NCBI GenBank assembly: GCA_030684475.1
Contig: JAUXWB010000259.1
Coordinates: 1-64,000, forward strand
Direction: 5' to 3'
Length of the DNA stretch: 64,000 nt
From: Reyranella sp.
Lineage (GTDB): Bacteria > Pseudomonadota > Alphaproteobacteria > Reyranellales > Reyranellaceae
Part shown: in pieces, positions 8,336-18,282 of the stretch
How the letters are laid out: each line of letters starts with the position of its first letter
How positions within the stretch are numbered: the first letter of the stretch is position 1
The notes under the pieces: model-generated
What the model was told of the DNA's origin: nothing
The model's input: only the letters and a program-made list of their open reading frames with translations
Database searches by the model: none
Program-made: the position numbers and the translations under genes

Positions 8336-8518
8336 TCACCCATCGACCAGCGCTTGCCAAGCGCCTCGTGCTGGATGCCGCAGGAAAGTAATCCCGCCGC
8401 TGTGCGACGCGAGGATTAGATTCGCGATGTTCGCGTTGACGAACTCGGGGCCGGCAGCGAGGGGCAACTGCAACCCATTGTTGTTATGGTCATTCTTAAC
8501 GCTAGATATTGAATGCAC
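8336..8518 (-). CDS. Possible small protein or gene remnant
   Basis: A 60-codon frame whose second half reads like real protein (LPLAAGPEFVNANIANLILA, then GGITFLRHPARGAWQALVDG) and uses GC-rich third positions like neighbouring genes. The start is uncertain: GTG 8518 lacks a clear ribosome site. It may be the 3' end of a longer gene that has been lost, or a small stand-alone protein. Together with short flanks it accounts for the 342-base gap between the 96-residue gene and the large ATPase gene; nothing else was recognised there. Confidence 0.35.
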   Translation of the reverse strand: MHSISSVKNDHNNNGLQLPLAAGPEFVNANIANLILASHSGGITFLRHPARGAWQALVDG

Positions 8519-8585
8519 AGGAGTCTGCCGTCAACCCAAATTCCTGGTCGAACGAGCACAATGATCTGCTGCAAGAGATAGCCGA

Positions 8586-11360
8586 CTACACTCCGGCTTG
8601 GTCCTCTCGACGCACGCCTCTAAGTGATCCAGCAATTACCAATGCCACAGCGGATCTGCGCCGCACCGCCTCTTCCGGATCAATGACCGCTGTTGTCGTT
8701 CGCACCTTGTAGCCACGAACGGTGGTGGCAACTGCCGTTCCCGTCCATCCCTCAAGAAGTGCAAGGCCCTCCTCCGGGCTAACGAAATGAATCTTGCCGC
8801 GCTCGTCATCTTCGAATTGACCTCCCGCGAGCTTTTCCATTGCCTTTACGTGCCGGGCGTCGCCAGAAACAAACAGGACGTGTGCGTATCCGGCAGCTAA
8901 ACACTTTTCGATGTTGCCGAGTTCGTAGTCCCGGCCCGTCGTCACTGAAATCTCACACGCAATCCGCAATGCGTCTTTAGTCAGCGAAACGTCCACCCTC
9001 CCGGCGCCGTCCAGGATCTGCTCCTCGATCACGGCGTGATAACCCTTGGAAATCGCAAATTCCTTGATGAGAGTTTGCAAGTACTTGTGCTCCTTGCCAC
9101 CCCGTCCCAATGGCGGCGGCGCAGCGAAGGCCGCCATCGCCTTTCGAGGCGGTACAGCTTTCGGCGCCGTTTCCACCGCAGGAGGTTCAATGATTGCAGG
9201 ATGCAGCGACGGGGCTTCAGCCTGTGACGGGACGATTATCGGCGGCTGATCAGGTGCGGATGACGGAATAGGTTCGGGTGGCTCTGCTTTCTTCGGCTGT
9301 TGCTTTTTCGGCTTTTCGCTCTGAGGAGGTGGCAGTGGGACCGGCACCAGGTGAAGCGGCACGCAGTACTGCGCTCGATTGAGATCCTGAAGAAGCTGCT
9401 GATCCTGCCGATCCATTGTCGGGAGCTGCTCCACGACGCCAAGCGGTACCGATATCCCAAGCGCTTGCGGTGTAATATTTCGGACATAGCAGGCAAAGGA
9501 AGTCGAATTCTTGCGTTTGCGCTGTGCTTGTATGAACTCGGCGTCTGAATGCATCTCGGCCGCGAATGCCGCCGCGTCCTTGTTAGAGACGCCACCAGCA
9601 AATTTGATGCTCGTGCTCGAAAAGAATGAAGCCCTAAGAGACGATGAAAGCTGGTCGAGATTCTGGTGTGCCAGCGTCATGCCCACTTTGTACTTGCGTG
9701 CCTGATTGAGAAGGCTCCCCATACGATCATCAAAATAGTCGGCGGCTTCGTCGATGTAGACGAAGCAAGGCCGCCGCTCGTGCGCGGGAACGGTTGCCCG
9801 CCGCATCGCAGCCTGGGCGATGAGCGCGATGAAAAAGCGACCGAGGATGGAAGCGCCCTCGTCTTTCAGGAGATCTTTGGCCGTGTTGATGAAGATGATC
9901 TTGCCCTCCTGAAGGGCAGAGAACATGTCCACCTTTGATTGCGGATGCGAAAACATCCGATCAAAGGTCGCGTTGGAGAGCACGCCCCAAAGGCGAGTGA
10001 GTACCTGCTTCTTTGTTTCGTTGAAGGAACGGTCGAAGAACCGCGTTTCGAAGAAGGCGCGCGCGGTGGGCGGTAGCTTTTCCATGTACGGACGGAATGG
10101 TTCGCCATCCTCCATGAGTTGCCTGAACGTGTGAACAGTAGCGCCTGGTATCTCCAGGAGGAGCCGAGCGAGATACTTGAAGATGATTCCTTGGCGTGCG
10201 GTCAGTTCGGCGCCAAGGAGCGCGCCAAAGAAGTACTCGTAGAGTTCGATAGTGCCGTTGAGAATGCGCTCCCGGTCCACAAGCGGAAGCTCCGCTACAC
10301 CCTCCCGGTTGAAGTCGAACATGTTGAGTGCCACGGGAAACTCAACATCCGTGGGATCAATGATCATTACCCGATCTGCAAGACCGCTTGGATCATCAGG
10401 CGCGAGAAATGAGAGACTGGAGATAGTCTTGAGCAAATCTCCCTGCGAGTCCATGACCACGATGGACCGTCCATCGGCTGCACTCTCGATGAGGTCGCGA
10501 ACGATCTGAAGCTGAAGGAGTTGCGTCTTTCCATGGCCCGAGCCACCCACAATATGCGTGTGCTCGAACCGTGCAGGGAACGGAATTGCAAACGGGAGCG
10601 GCGTTAGGAAGAACCGCAGCCACGGTGTGCCCTGAAGATATAGTTCTGCAAGTTGCGCCGGCACCGCCCCATTGGCCATCGACGGGTAAATCGCCTTGCG
10701 CCTCGTGATGAAGCGCTCGTCCCACCGGATGTCAGACGCAATGCAAACCCTTCGTTCGAATTGCTCTCTCAGTGACGTGAACAGGTCTGCCTTGGTTACG
10801 TCGTCATCATGGAAGGTAATGATAAGTCGGTCGAGAGTTTCGGCGGGTGTCTCCAACAACTCTATGAGCGGGACTGTTGCGCCGGGTACGCCTTCGTCCG
10901 GATCGCTGTCATCCCAACGCTCCTTGAATGCAGTAGACGGCAGATAGCTTAGCAAGCCCGCGAGGATGCGGATTACCTTCTCGCGCCAGATGTCGAGCTG
11001 GCGTTCATGGTCCCGAAGGAACCGCTCCTTGCGTGCCAGAAGGGTACGCAAGGCCACGGCTTCGTCAGTAGTCAGCCCATCAAGGTGCCGGACTTCGGGA
11101 AGACCGAATATGAGGGAATCGAAGTCGAGTAGATCATCAATCACAAATCCGAGGGCTTCAACGAGCGCGCCAATCGGCACCACTTCGGCTCGACCGCAGG
11201 CCTCAATGAGCAGATCGATGACAAATTCCCGTCGCTTGTCCTCGGCATACGGCGATGCCGTTTGCAGAGTCCTGACGCGCTCGTAGCTCGTCGCCGTATC
11301 GCGCTGCTCTTTCCCGACTGTTCCGCCAGCCAGGAAATTTAGGAGATTGTTCCACGCCAT
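8586..11360 (-). CDS. TraG/HerA-like ATPase fused to a PD-(D/E)XK-like domain
   Basis: A 924-residue protein of the VirD4/TraG–HerA motor superfamily. Walker A is GGSGHGKTQ near residue 270 and Walker B is CFVYIDEAADYF near 533, followed by a sensor-like region with TLAHQNLDQL. A Pro/Lys-rich linker (about 670-740) leads to a restriction-endonuclease-like domain (about 750-850) with GAGRVDVSL and IACEISVTT; the usual ExK is EIS here. The protein could pump DNA and act on it. ATG 11,360 is preferred to an earlier in-frame start because it has GGAG upstream and lies four bases after the stop of the small upstream gene. No other conjugation genes are present, so defence rather than mating is plausible. 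Confidence 0.75.
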   Translation of the reverse strand: MAWNNLLNFLAGGTVGKEQRDTATSYERVRTLQTASPYAEDKRREFVIDLLIEACGRAEVVPIGALVEALGFVIDDLLDFDSLIFGLPEVRHLDGLTTDEAVALRTLLARKERFLRDHERQLDIWREKVIRILAGLLSYLPSTAFKERWDDSDPDEGVPGATVPLIELLETPAETLDRLIITFHDDDVTKADLFTSLREQFERRVCIASDIRWDERFITRRKAIYPSMANGAVPAQLAELYLQGTPWLRFFLTPLPFAIPFPARFEHTHIVGGSGHGKTQLLQLQIVRDLIESAADGRSIVVMDSQGDLLKTISSLSFLAPDDPSGLADRVMIIDPTDVEFPVALNMFDFNREGVAELPLVDRERILNGTIELYEYFFGALLGAELTARQGIIFKYLARLLLEIPGATVHTFRQLMEDGEPFRPYMEKLPPTARAFFETRFFDRSFNETKKQVLTRLWGVLSNATFDRMFSHPQSKVDMFSALQEGKIIFINTAKDLLKDEGASILGRFFIALIAQAAMRRATVPAHERRPCFVYIDEAADYFDDRMGSLLNQARKYKVGMTLAHQNLDQLSSSLRASFFSSTSIKFAGGVSNKDAAAFAAEMHSDAEFIQAQRKRKNSTSFACYVRNITPQALGISVPLGVVEQLPTMDRQDQQLLQDLNRAQYCVPLHLVPVPLPPPQSEKPKKQQPKKAEPPEPIPSSAPDQPPIIVPSQAEAPSLHPAIIEPPAVETAPKAVPPRKAMAAFAAPPPLGRGGKEHKYLQTLIKEFAISKGYHAVIEEQILDGAGRVDVSLTKDALRIACEISVTTGRDYELGNIEKCLAAGYAHVLFVSGDARHVKAMEKLAGGQFEDDERGKIHFVSPEEGLALLEGWTGTAVATTVRGYKVRTTTAVIDPEEAVRRRSAVALVIAGSLRGVRREDQAGV

Positions 11361-11364
11361 GGAA

Positions 11365-11745
11365 TCACTCCAGGGCGACGACCTCTTCGCCTCCGAACGT
11401 CGCGGCAGCTTCAAGCACCAGCTTGAACGTCTTTGATGCTTCTCTGATCTGATCTTCGACGGCCAACATCTCGATGATGTCTTTGCATTCGATTTGCTTG
11501 CCGTCAGTGAGATCGTCCACGCTTACCGAAATATTCATCGCCTTGAATGCAAGGCGGGAAGCAAGCCCGAGAAGCCCGGAACCGCCGTCGGCCATTGCAC
11601 CACGGCTATAGAGAACGGTCTTGCCGAGCTTGTACCTGGAAATGTTCTTTTTTTCTTCCGGGCTTAGATCAGCGCGAACATTGAGCTGAAACGAGATTCC
11701 TCCAATGAGGCCGGATTTCTGATCCCGGCGCAGTAGTAGCTTCAT
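11365..11745 (-). CDS. Small conserved-looking partner of the large ATPase
   Basis: A 126-residue soluble protein, family not recognised. It starts MKLLLRRDQKSGLIGGISFQ and has a helical C-terminal half (ECKDIIEMLAVEDQIREASK). ATG 11,745 follows GGGGGA at good spacing; an ATG six codons earlier is also open. Its stop lies four bases before the ATPase start on the same strand, so the two are almost certainly cotranscribed and probably work together. It diverges from hsdR across a 196-base intergenic region that must hold promoters for both directions. Confidence 0.6.
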   Translation of the reverse strand: MKLLLRRDQKSGLIGGISFQLNVRADLSPEEKKNISRYKLGKTVLYSRGAMADGGSGLLGLASRLAFKAMNISVSVDDLTDGKQIECKDIIEMLAVEDQIREASKTFKLVLEAAATFGGEEVVALE

Positions 11746-11941
11746 TGTCTTCCCCCAGTTCATTTTTTGAGGACAACGCGAACGCTACAGACCACTAACG
11801 CGAGCCACTATTTGGCCCTGCAACCGAAAGGAATGCAACCGTCAATGCCACTTCCTGTTGAACTTTGAAACCGCCTCGGGTGATGAGGTTCGCCGGGCAA
11901 AGCGCTTTGCGCTATGATTCAAAGGTGAGAGATCGAAAATC

Positions 11942-14293
11942 ATGACCGAAGCTGATACGTGCCGAAAATTTGTTGTGCCCAAACTGCAATCCGCAGGCTG
12001 GGACGACGACCCCCATAGCATCGCGGAACAGCGAACCATTACCGACGGGCGCATCATTCCTGTTGGCACTGGCTTCGTGCGCAAGCCGCCGAAGCGCGTC
12101 GACTATCTATTGAGATACACCCGAGACTTTCCGCTGGCTGTCGTTGAAGCAAAGGCTGCGTACAAAAGCGCGGCTGATGGGCTGCAACAAGCCAAACAAT
12201 ACGCCGAAATGCTTGGCCTTAAGTTTGCCTACGCTACGAACGGCCATGACATTATTGAATACGACTACACCACTGGAATTGAGAGTAGTCGGCCAGACTT
12301 TCCGACACCACAAACGCTCTGGCAGCGCTATCGAAAACAGAGCGGTCTTGAAACGGACGTGCAAGTCGAGCACCTCTTGACGCCCTTCAATCATACGGTT
12401 GGCAAGGGAGAACGCTACTATCAACAAATCGCCGTCAATCGCACAGTTGAAGCGATCGTGAAGGGTGATCGCCGCATCCTGCTAACGATGGCGACGGGCA
12501 CCGGCAAGACAGCGGTAGCGTTCCAGATTTGCTGGAAGCTTTGGTCCAATCGCTGGAATCGCACAGGCGAACATCGGCGACCACGAATTCTCTATTTGGC
12601 GGATCGGAACATTCTTGTCGATCAACCAAAGGACGGACTTTTCGCAGCCTTCGGTGACGCCAGGCACAAGATTGAGTCCGGCGAAGTGGTAAAGAGCCGC
12701 GAAATGTACTTCGCGATCTATCAGGCACTTGCAGAAGATGAGCGACGGACCGGTTTGTTTAGGGAGTTCTCGCCCGATTTTTTTGATCTGATTATTGTTG
12801 ACGAATGCCATAGAGGTAGCGCCCGCGATGACAGCTCATGGCGTGTTATTCTCGACTACTTCAAACCAGCCTTCCAGCTCGGCATGACGGCAACGCCTCT
12901 ACGGGAGGAAAGCCGAGACACGTACGAGTACTTTGGTAATCCGATCTATGAGTACAGTTTACGCCAGGGCATTGAGGACGGTTTTCTAGCGCCATATCGC
13001 GTCCATCGCGTTGTCACCGAGTGGGATGCAGCGGGATGGCGCCCGAGCAAGGATGAATTGGATCGATACGGACGGGCGATACCTGATGATGAGTATGAGA
13101 CCAAAGACTTCGAGCGCGTTGTCGCATTGCGAGCACGAACCGAGGCCATGGCGCGTCATCTGACTGATTTCATGAGAAAGAATGATCGCTTTGCGAAAAC
13201 GATAGTCTTTTGTGTTGATCAAGAACACGCGGCCGAAATGGCAACGGCGTTGGGCAATCTCAACAGTGACCTACGTGTGCAGTATCCAGACTATGTTTGT
13301 CGAGTGACTGCCGATGAAGGCGATATTGGGAGAGGCCATCTTGGCCGCTTCCAAGACGTTGATACAAAGACGCCGGCGATATTGACCACATCTCAATTGC
13401 TGACAACTGGTGTCGATGCGCCGACGTGCAAGAATGTTGTGCTCGCACGCGTAGTTGGTTCCATGAGCGAGTTCAAGCAAATCATCGGGCGCGGAACCCG
13501 CGTGAGGGATGACTACGGCAAGCTCTGGTTCAACATCATCGACTACACGGGGTCTGCGACGCGTTTGTTTGCTGATCCCGATTTCGATGGCGAGCCGGTG
13601 CGCGTAACAGAGCAACAGATCGATCGAGATGGAGAAGTCGTATCGGAAACGACGGAGCAAACTGAAACCGAACCTCCGGAGGAATCCGGCCCGGACATCT
13701 TCGAACCACCGACCGAAGAGCGTCACAAGTTCTACTTCGACGGCGGACAGGTCGAGATTGCCGCTCATCTCGTCTACGAACTCGATCCGGAGGGCAAGCA
13801 ACTGCGAGTCGTGCGCTATACTGACTACGCAGCCGACGCAGTGCGTTCAATCTGTTCCGATTCGCGCCAGTTACGAAGTGAATGGGCCGATCCAACTCGC
13901 CGAGCTGAGATTATTGGCCGGCTGCACGAACGAGGAATTGATTTTGAGAAATTAGCTGAAGCAATTGGTCGTCCTGAGGCAGACCCTTTCGACCTTCTCT
14001 GTCACCTTGCCTTCAACGCCCCACTCAAGACTCGCCGCGAGCGCGCACAGGCCCTTCGTTCGAAGAGTAGGGATCTGTTTGAATCGTTTGGTCCCGAAGC
14101 TCGGCAAATCTTAGACGAGTTGTTGGAAAAGTACGCAGAGTACGGTGACGCTCAGTTCGTCTTGCCTGATGTATTGAAGGTGCCGCCGATTTCGAGCCAC
14201 GGTCAGGTCAGTGACATTATTCGTCTGTTTGGCGGTGCAGATCGATTGCGTATCGCTGTAAGTGAGCTTCAAGGACATTTGTATGCCGCGTAA
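11942..14293 (+). CDS. hsdR: Type I restriction enzyme, R subunit (EcoEI-like)
   Basis: The motor and nuclease subunit of a type I restriction-modification complex, which translocates unmodified DNA using ATP and cuts at a distance. The N-terminal PD-(D/E)XK nuclease shows VDYLL and VVEAKA (residues 53-71). Helicase motif I is MATGTGKTAVA (about 183) and motif II is VDECHRGS (about 287). Motif III-like GMTATPLR and motif VI-like IIGRGTRVRD follow. The 783-residue length and a C-terminal EcoEI-type region fit the shorter HsdR class. All key motifs are intact. The ATG at 11,942 begins MTEADTCRKFVVPKL, as expected. The stop overlaps the start of hsdM by 11 bases, indicating translational coupling. 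Confidence 0.95.
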   Translation: MTEADTCRKFVVPKLQSAGWDDDPHSIAEQRTITDGRIIPVGTGFVRKPPKRVDYLLRYTRDFPLAVVEAKAAYKSAADGLQQAKQYAEMLGLKFAYATNGHDIIEYDYTTGIESSRPDFPTPQTLWQRYRKQSGLETDVQVEHLLTPFNHTVGKGERYYQQIAVNRTVEAIVKGDRRILLTMATGTGKTAVAFQICWKLWSNRWNRTGEHRRPRILYLADRNILVDQPKDGLFAAFGDARHKIESGEVVKSREMYFAIYQALAEDERRTGLFREFSPDFFDLIIVDECHRGSARDDSSWRVILDYFKPAFQLGMTATPLREESRDTYEYFGNPIYEYSLRQGIEDGFLAPYRVHRVVTEWDAAGWRPSKDELDRYGRAIPDDEYETKDFERVVALRARTEAMARHLTDFMRKNDRFAKTIVFCVDQEHAAEMATALGNLNSDLRVQYPDYVCRVTADEGDIGRGHLGRFQDVDTKTPAILTTSQLLTTGVDAPTCKNVVLARVVGSMSEFKQIIGRGTRVRDDYGKLWFNIIDYTGSATRLFADPDFDGEPVRVTEQQIDRDGEVVSETTEQTETEPPEESGPDIFEPPTEERHKFYFDGGQVEIAAHLVYELDPEGKQLRVVRYTDYAADAVRSICSDSRQLRSEWADPTRRAEIIGRLHERGIDFEKLAEAIGRPEADPFDLLCHLAFNAPLKTRRERAQALRSKSRDLFESFGPEARQILDELLEKYAEYGDAQFVLPDVLKVPPISSHGQVSDIIRLFGGADRLRIAVSELQGHLYAA

Positions 14294-15839
14294 ACCAAAA
14301 AAAGAAATCGCAACTCAACAAACGACGGCGCAGTCGCTCGGCAGTTTGCTGAAGTCTGCGCGTGACATCATGCGCAAGGATAAGGGTCTCAATGGCGACC
14401 TGGATCGCTTACCCTTGCTGACCTGGATCATGTTCCTAAAGTTCTTGGACGATCTGGAGATGCAGCGTGAAGAAGAGGCGACTCTGTCCGGAAAGCGTTT
14501 CAAGCCCGCGATCGAAGCACCATATCGCTGGCGCGACTGGGCTACCAGTCCACAAGGAATAACAGGCGACGAACTCCTGGCTTTCATAAACCAGGATGAA
14601 ACCATGAGGCCCGACGGATCACGTGGCCCTGGCCTATTTGCATATCTTAGAGCGCTTTCCAGCAGCAACGGTGACAATCGCCGTGATGTGATTTCGACGG
14701 TCTTCCGTGGCGTCGATAATCGCATGAAGAGTGGCTATCTCCTGCGGGATGTGGTCAACAAAGTAGCAGGGATACATTTCACTTCGAGCGACGAACTTCA
14801 TACGCTGGGAACGCTTTACGAAACGATGTTGCGTGAAATGCGCGATGCTGCTGGCGATTCGGGTGAATTCTATACACCTCGTCCAGTCGTCCGCTTTATG
14901 GTCGAAGTTAGTGACCCGCGCCTCGGCGAGGCTGTGCTGGACCCTGCCAGCGGCACTGGCGGCTTTTTGGTTGAGGCGTTCAACTATCTAGCCAAGCAAG
15001 TTAAGACCGTCGCTCAGCGGAAGACACTCCAAGATAAATCTTTAAGCGGCTATGAGCCGAAGCCCCTTCCATATTTGCTATGCCAGATGAATCTGCTCCT
15101 TCACGGTCTCGATTCACCACAAATCGACGCCGGTAATGCCCTTCGGTTTAAGTTGACGGAGATTGGCGAGAAGGAGCGCGTGGACGTTATTCTCACGAAC
15201 CCACCGTTCGGCGGTGAAGAGGAGAAGGGAGTACAAGGCAACTTTCCCGAAGACCGACAGACTTCCGAGACAGCACTACTTTTCATGCAATTGATCATGC
15301 GGAAGCTCAAACGTAGCCAATCGACGGCAGGGCGATCTTCGCGAGCAGCTGTAGTCGTGCCCAATGGTCTACTCTTCGGTGATGGTGTGAGTGCTCGTAT
15401 CAAGGAGGAGCTGTTCAAAGACTTCAATCTCCACACCATCGTCCGCCTACCCAACGGCGTATTCGCGCCCTACACAAGTATTCCAACCAACATCCTTTTC
15501 TTCGACCGCACCGGGCCGACGCGCGAAGTTTGGTATTACGAACACCCACTACCTGAAGGTCGGAAGAACTACACCAAGACCGCACCTCTCCAATTCGAAG
15601 AGTTTGTTGACTGTATGAAATGGTGGGGCAAGCGTGAAGAAGGCGACCGCGCTTGGCGCGTGCCTGCCGCCGAACTACTCGCCAACAACTGGAACCTCGA
15701 CCGTAAAAACCCCCGCGCTAAAGAAGACATAACTCACCTGCCACCGGGTGAGCTTGCCACCAGCATCCTTCAAAAGGAGCAGCGCATAGCGGAAATCATG
15801 AGCACGATAAGCGGTCTCCTCGCAAAAAACGACGCATGA
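14283..15839 (+). CDS. hsdM: Type I restriction-modification DNA methyltransferase, M subunit
   Basis: The N6-adenine methyltransferase subunit (518 residues), needed with HsdS for methylation and with HsdR for cutting. An N-terminal helical domain (about 15-140) precedes the SAM-binding motif DPASGTGGFLVEAF (about 220) and the catalytic TNPPFGG (about 304), of the NPPF type typical for adenine methylation. The C-terminus LATSILQKEQRIAEIM fits the family. ATG 14,283, with AAGGA seven bases upstream, is preferred to an in-frame GTG at 14,262 inside hsdR. The TGA overlaps the hsdS start by four bases (ATGA). Confidence 0.95.
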   Translation: MPRKPKKEIATQQTTAQSLGSLLKSARDIMRKDKGLNGDLDRLPLLTWIMFLKFLDDLEMQREEEATLSGKRFKPAIEAPYRWRDWATSPQGITGDELLAFINQDETMRPDGSRGPGLFAYLRALSSSNGDNRRDVISTVFRGVDNRMKSGYLLRDVVNKVAGIHFTSSDELHTLGTLYETMLREMRDAAGDSGEFYTPRPVVRFMVEVSDPRLGEAVLDPASGTGGFLVEAFNYLAKQVKTVAQRKTLQDKSLSGYEPKPLPYLLCQMNLLLHGLDSPQIDAGNALRFKLTEIGEKERVDVILTNPPFGGEEEKGVQGNFPEDRQTSETALLFMQLIMRKLKRSQSTAGRSSRAAVVVPNGLLFGDGVSARIKEELFKDFNLHTIVRLPNGVFAPYTSIPTNILFFDRTGPTREVWYYEHPLPEGRKNYTKTAPLQFEEFVDCMKWWGKREEGDRAWRVPAAELLANNWNLDRKNPRAKEDITHLPPGELATSILQKEQRIAEIMSTISGLLAKNDA

Positions 15840-17044
15840 GCATGCCACGGCCACTGGTGAAGCTTGGCGATGTCCTCACGCGCGTTGCTCGTGGGGAAGT
15901 GGTTGATCCGTCGAAGGAGTATCGCCTACTCGGGATTCGGCTCGACGGACAAGGGCCGTTCCTTCGTGAAGTGGTTATGGGAACGCAAACTTCGGCGACC
16001 AAGCTTTTTCGCGTTGCCAAAGGCGATTTCATATATAGCCGCTTGTTCGCATGTCGTGGCGCGTTCGGTGTCATCGGCGAGGAGCTGGACGGCTGTTACG
16101 TCTCCGGAGAATTCCCGACGTTTTTGCCCGTCCCGGACAAAATCGATGTTGAGTTTTTGAAATACTGGTTCCGGCTACCGCGCGTCATCGCTCGTGTGGA
16201 CCAGGATTGCACCGGCAGCACTCCGCTGACGCGGAATCGATTCAAAGAGAATTTTTTTGTCGCACTTGAAATTCCACTGCCGTCGTTAGAGGAGCAGCAC
16301 AGAATAGTGGAGCGGACAGGGCAAATAGCCGTCCAAATTCACGAGGCCCGCATTCTACGCCGCCAAGCTACCGAAGAAGCAGACGCGCTTCCACTCGCAG
16401 AGCTCAGAGCGATATTCGAGCGAGAGACCAAACGGCACGGACTGGCGCGACTCGAAACGTTACTCGTCGCGGCAGGCTACGGTTCTTCAGAGAAGTGTGA
16501 TTCCGAGCGGATGGAAGGCGCGACACCAGTCCTACGGATTCCCAACGTAGCGGCCGAGCGAATTACCTTTTCCAATTTGAAATATGCACGTTTGAATAGA
16601 TACGGCATAGAGCGACTGTTGCTTTCGGAAGGTGATGTCTTAGTCGTTAGAACAAACGGCAGCTTGAGTCTTGTCGGACGAAGCGCAGTCGTACCTAAGC
16701 TCACCGAAGACTTCGCTTTTGCATCCTACATGATTCGATTGCAATTTGATCATAGTCGCATCGTACCCGCCTATGCGCAGCGCATGTTGCAACACTTGCG
16801 TATGGCGGGAGTTCTTATTGATTTCGCCCGAACGACGGCAGGACAATACAATGTCAGTTTGGGAAGGCTGCGAGCAGCGGAAATTCCTGTCCCTCCACTC
16901 GACGAACAACGCCAAATCGTGACCGAGTTGGATGCTTTGCAGTCGAAAGTCGACACCTTGAAGGACGTTCAGGCGGAAACTGCGGTCGAGATAGGCGCGA
17001 TGATGCCCTCAATTCTGAACAAAGCGTTTAGCGGTAGTCTTTAG
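15836..17044 (+). CDS. hsdS: Type I restriction-modification specificity subunit
   Basis: The 402-residue DNA-recognition subunit. Two target-recognition domains (about 8-150 and 200-350) are each followed by a conserved helix: the first after EIPLPSLEEQHRIVE, the second after EIPVPPLDEQRQIVT. This is the normal two-half HsdS layout, so the enzyme should read a bipartite site, which cannot be predicted here. The start codon overlaps the hsdM stop (ATGA). The 3' end overlaps the convergent ATPase gene by four bases. The gene seems intact. Confidence 0.93.
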   Translation: MSMPRPLVKLGDVLTRVARGEVVDPSKEYRLLGIRLDGQGPFLREVVMGTQTSATKLFRVAKGDFIYSRLFACRGAFGVIGEELDGCYVSGEFPTFLPVPDKIDVEFLKYWFRLPRVIARVDQDCTGSTPLTRNRFKENFFVALEIPLPSLEEQHRIVERTGQIAVQIHEARILRRQATEEADALPLAELRAIFERETKRHGLARLETLLVAAGYGSSEKCDSERMEGATPVLRIPNVAAERITFSNLKYARLNRYGIERLLLSEGDVLVVRTNGSLSLVGRSAVVPKLTEDFAFASYMIRLQFDHSRIVPAYAQRMLQHLRMAGVLIDFARTTAGQYNVSLGRLRAAEIPVPPLDEQRQIVTELDALQSKVDTLKDVQAETAVEIGAMMPSILNKAFSGSL

Positions 17045-18195
17045 GTAGTCGCGCTGAACGCTTTGCTCGGCTGCCCGTCGATCATAAGCTTCAAGTAGAT
17101 GTGCCGGTTTTTGAGATTTAGAAGATCCCCAACTTCGAAACGACCATCAAATTCTCGTGAGACGTACTTCGCATCTTCGGCTCCCAGGCGAAATGAGATT
17201 AGAGTGCCGGCGTTGCCGAGAACAGCGTGCCGGATCTCTGGTTCGAGCTGGTGGAGATATTGATGAGCCATAGTCAGTCCCACTCGATACTTGCGCAGCT
17301 CGGAGAGCATGTTGGCGACGGCAAGCGTCGTGAAGCTCTGAAACTCATCCACGTACACGAAGAAGTCCCGGCGGTTTTCCGGCGCCGTATCTGCCCGGCT
17401 GTATGCTGCCAGGCCAATCGTGGTCACGAGGAGCCCGCCTAAGAGCGCAGAACTGTCCTCGCCAATCCTACCCTTGCCAAGGTTGACCAAGAGCACCTTG
17501 CCCTCGTCCATGATGCGCCGGAGAGAGATCGGCTCCTTTGGTTCGGTAAGGATACGCCGCATGACCGGGTCTGCGAGGAAAGCACCGATCTTGTTCTGGA
17601 TTGAGGCTACTCCATCCGCGCGGTACGCAAACGAGTAGCGTTCGAACTCCTTTTCCCAGAAGAGGCGGACCGGCTCGTTCTGGAGCGATGCGGCGATGCG
17701 CTTGCGGTATGAGCTATCGCGGAACAGGCGTGGAATATCCGAGAGCGTCGCGTTCTTCTGTTCCAGCAGTGCATAGAGAGCGTTTCTAAGGATGTGTTCC
17801 ATGCGAACACCCCAAGCATCGCTCCACATCTTTTTGAAGACTTCGATGAGCCCGGACGCCGCGAGCGGAATGCGATCAGCGCGGACGTGTCGAAGCGGGT
17901 TGTATCCGTAGGGCTGGGCTGGATCTGTAGCGTCGAGATAGATCACGTCCCGCAAGCCCGCACTGACAGCATCATTGTATAGACGTTCGACTAGGTCGCC
18001 GTGAGGGTCGATCAGTGCAAAGCCGTTACTGTTCAGAAGATCTTGGGCGGCCATATTGCCCAAGAGAGTAGATTTCCCGGCGCCGGTTTTGCCAATGACG
18101 TAGGTGTGAAGAAACCGGTCTTCGCGCTTCATACCAAAGCGCCGACGATCACTCCGATGATCGACGCATCCGATGTGCGTGATGGCATCTAGCAT
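17041..18195 (-). CDS. TraG/HerA-like ATPase, stand-alone
   Basis: A 384-residue motor ATPase of the TraG/VirD4–HerA group, much shorter than conjugation coupling proteins and without membrane helices. Walker A is VIGKTGAGKSTLL near residue 34, followed by NGFALIDPHGDLVERL. Walker B is FFVYVDEFQSF near 275, and the following LTMAHQYLHQL matches the equivalent position in the larger ATPase at 8586-11,360. ATG 18,195 is chosen for its family-like start; a TTG at 18,240 is also open, and neither has a strong ribosome site. It is the last gene of a three-gene leftward set with an unknown protein and a PD-(D/E)XK nuclease. Confidence 0.75.
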   Translation of the reverse strand: MLDAITHIGCVDHRSDRRRFGMKREDRFLHTYVIGKTGAGKSTLLGNMAAQDLLNSNGFALIDPHGDLVERLYNDAVSAGLRDVIYLDATDPAQPYGYNPLRHVRADRIPLAASGLIEVFKKMWSDAWGVRMEHILRNALYALLEQKNATLSDIPRLFRDSSYRKRIAASLQNEPVRLFWEKEFERYSFAYRADGVASIQNKIGAFLADPVMRRILTEPKEPISLRRIMDEGKVLLVNLGKGRIGEDSSALLGGLLVTTIGLAAYSRADTAPENRRDFFVYVDEFQSFTTLAVANMLSELRKYRVGLTMAHQYLHQLEPEIRHAVLGNAGTLISFRLGAEDAKYVSREFDGRFEVGDLLNLKNRHIYLKLMIDGQPSKAFSATT

Positions 18196-18282
18196 CCGTA
18201 CAGAGTACGTGTCGCGCAGGCGCGGAAAAGACGGGTACAATCGCAGAAATGTGGGCTGTGCTCGCCGGAAGCTTGGGCAAGC

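Noticed and set aside
8586-18195. Conjugative transfer system, suggested by two TraG-like ATPases
   Set aside because: No relaxase, VirB-type or pilus genes were found anywhere in the window, and both proteins lack N-terminal TM helices.
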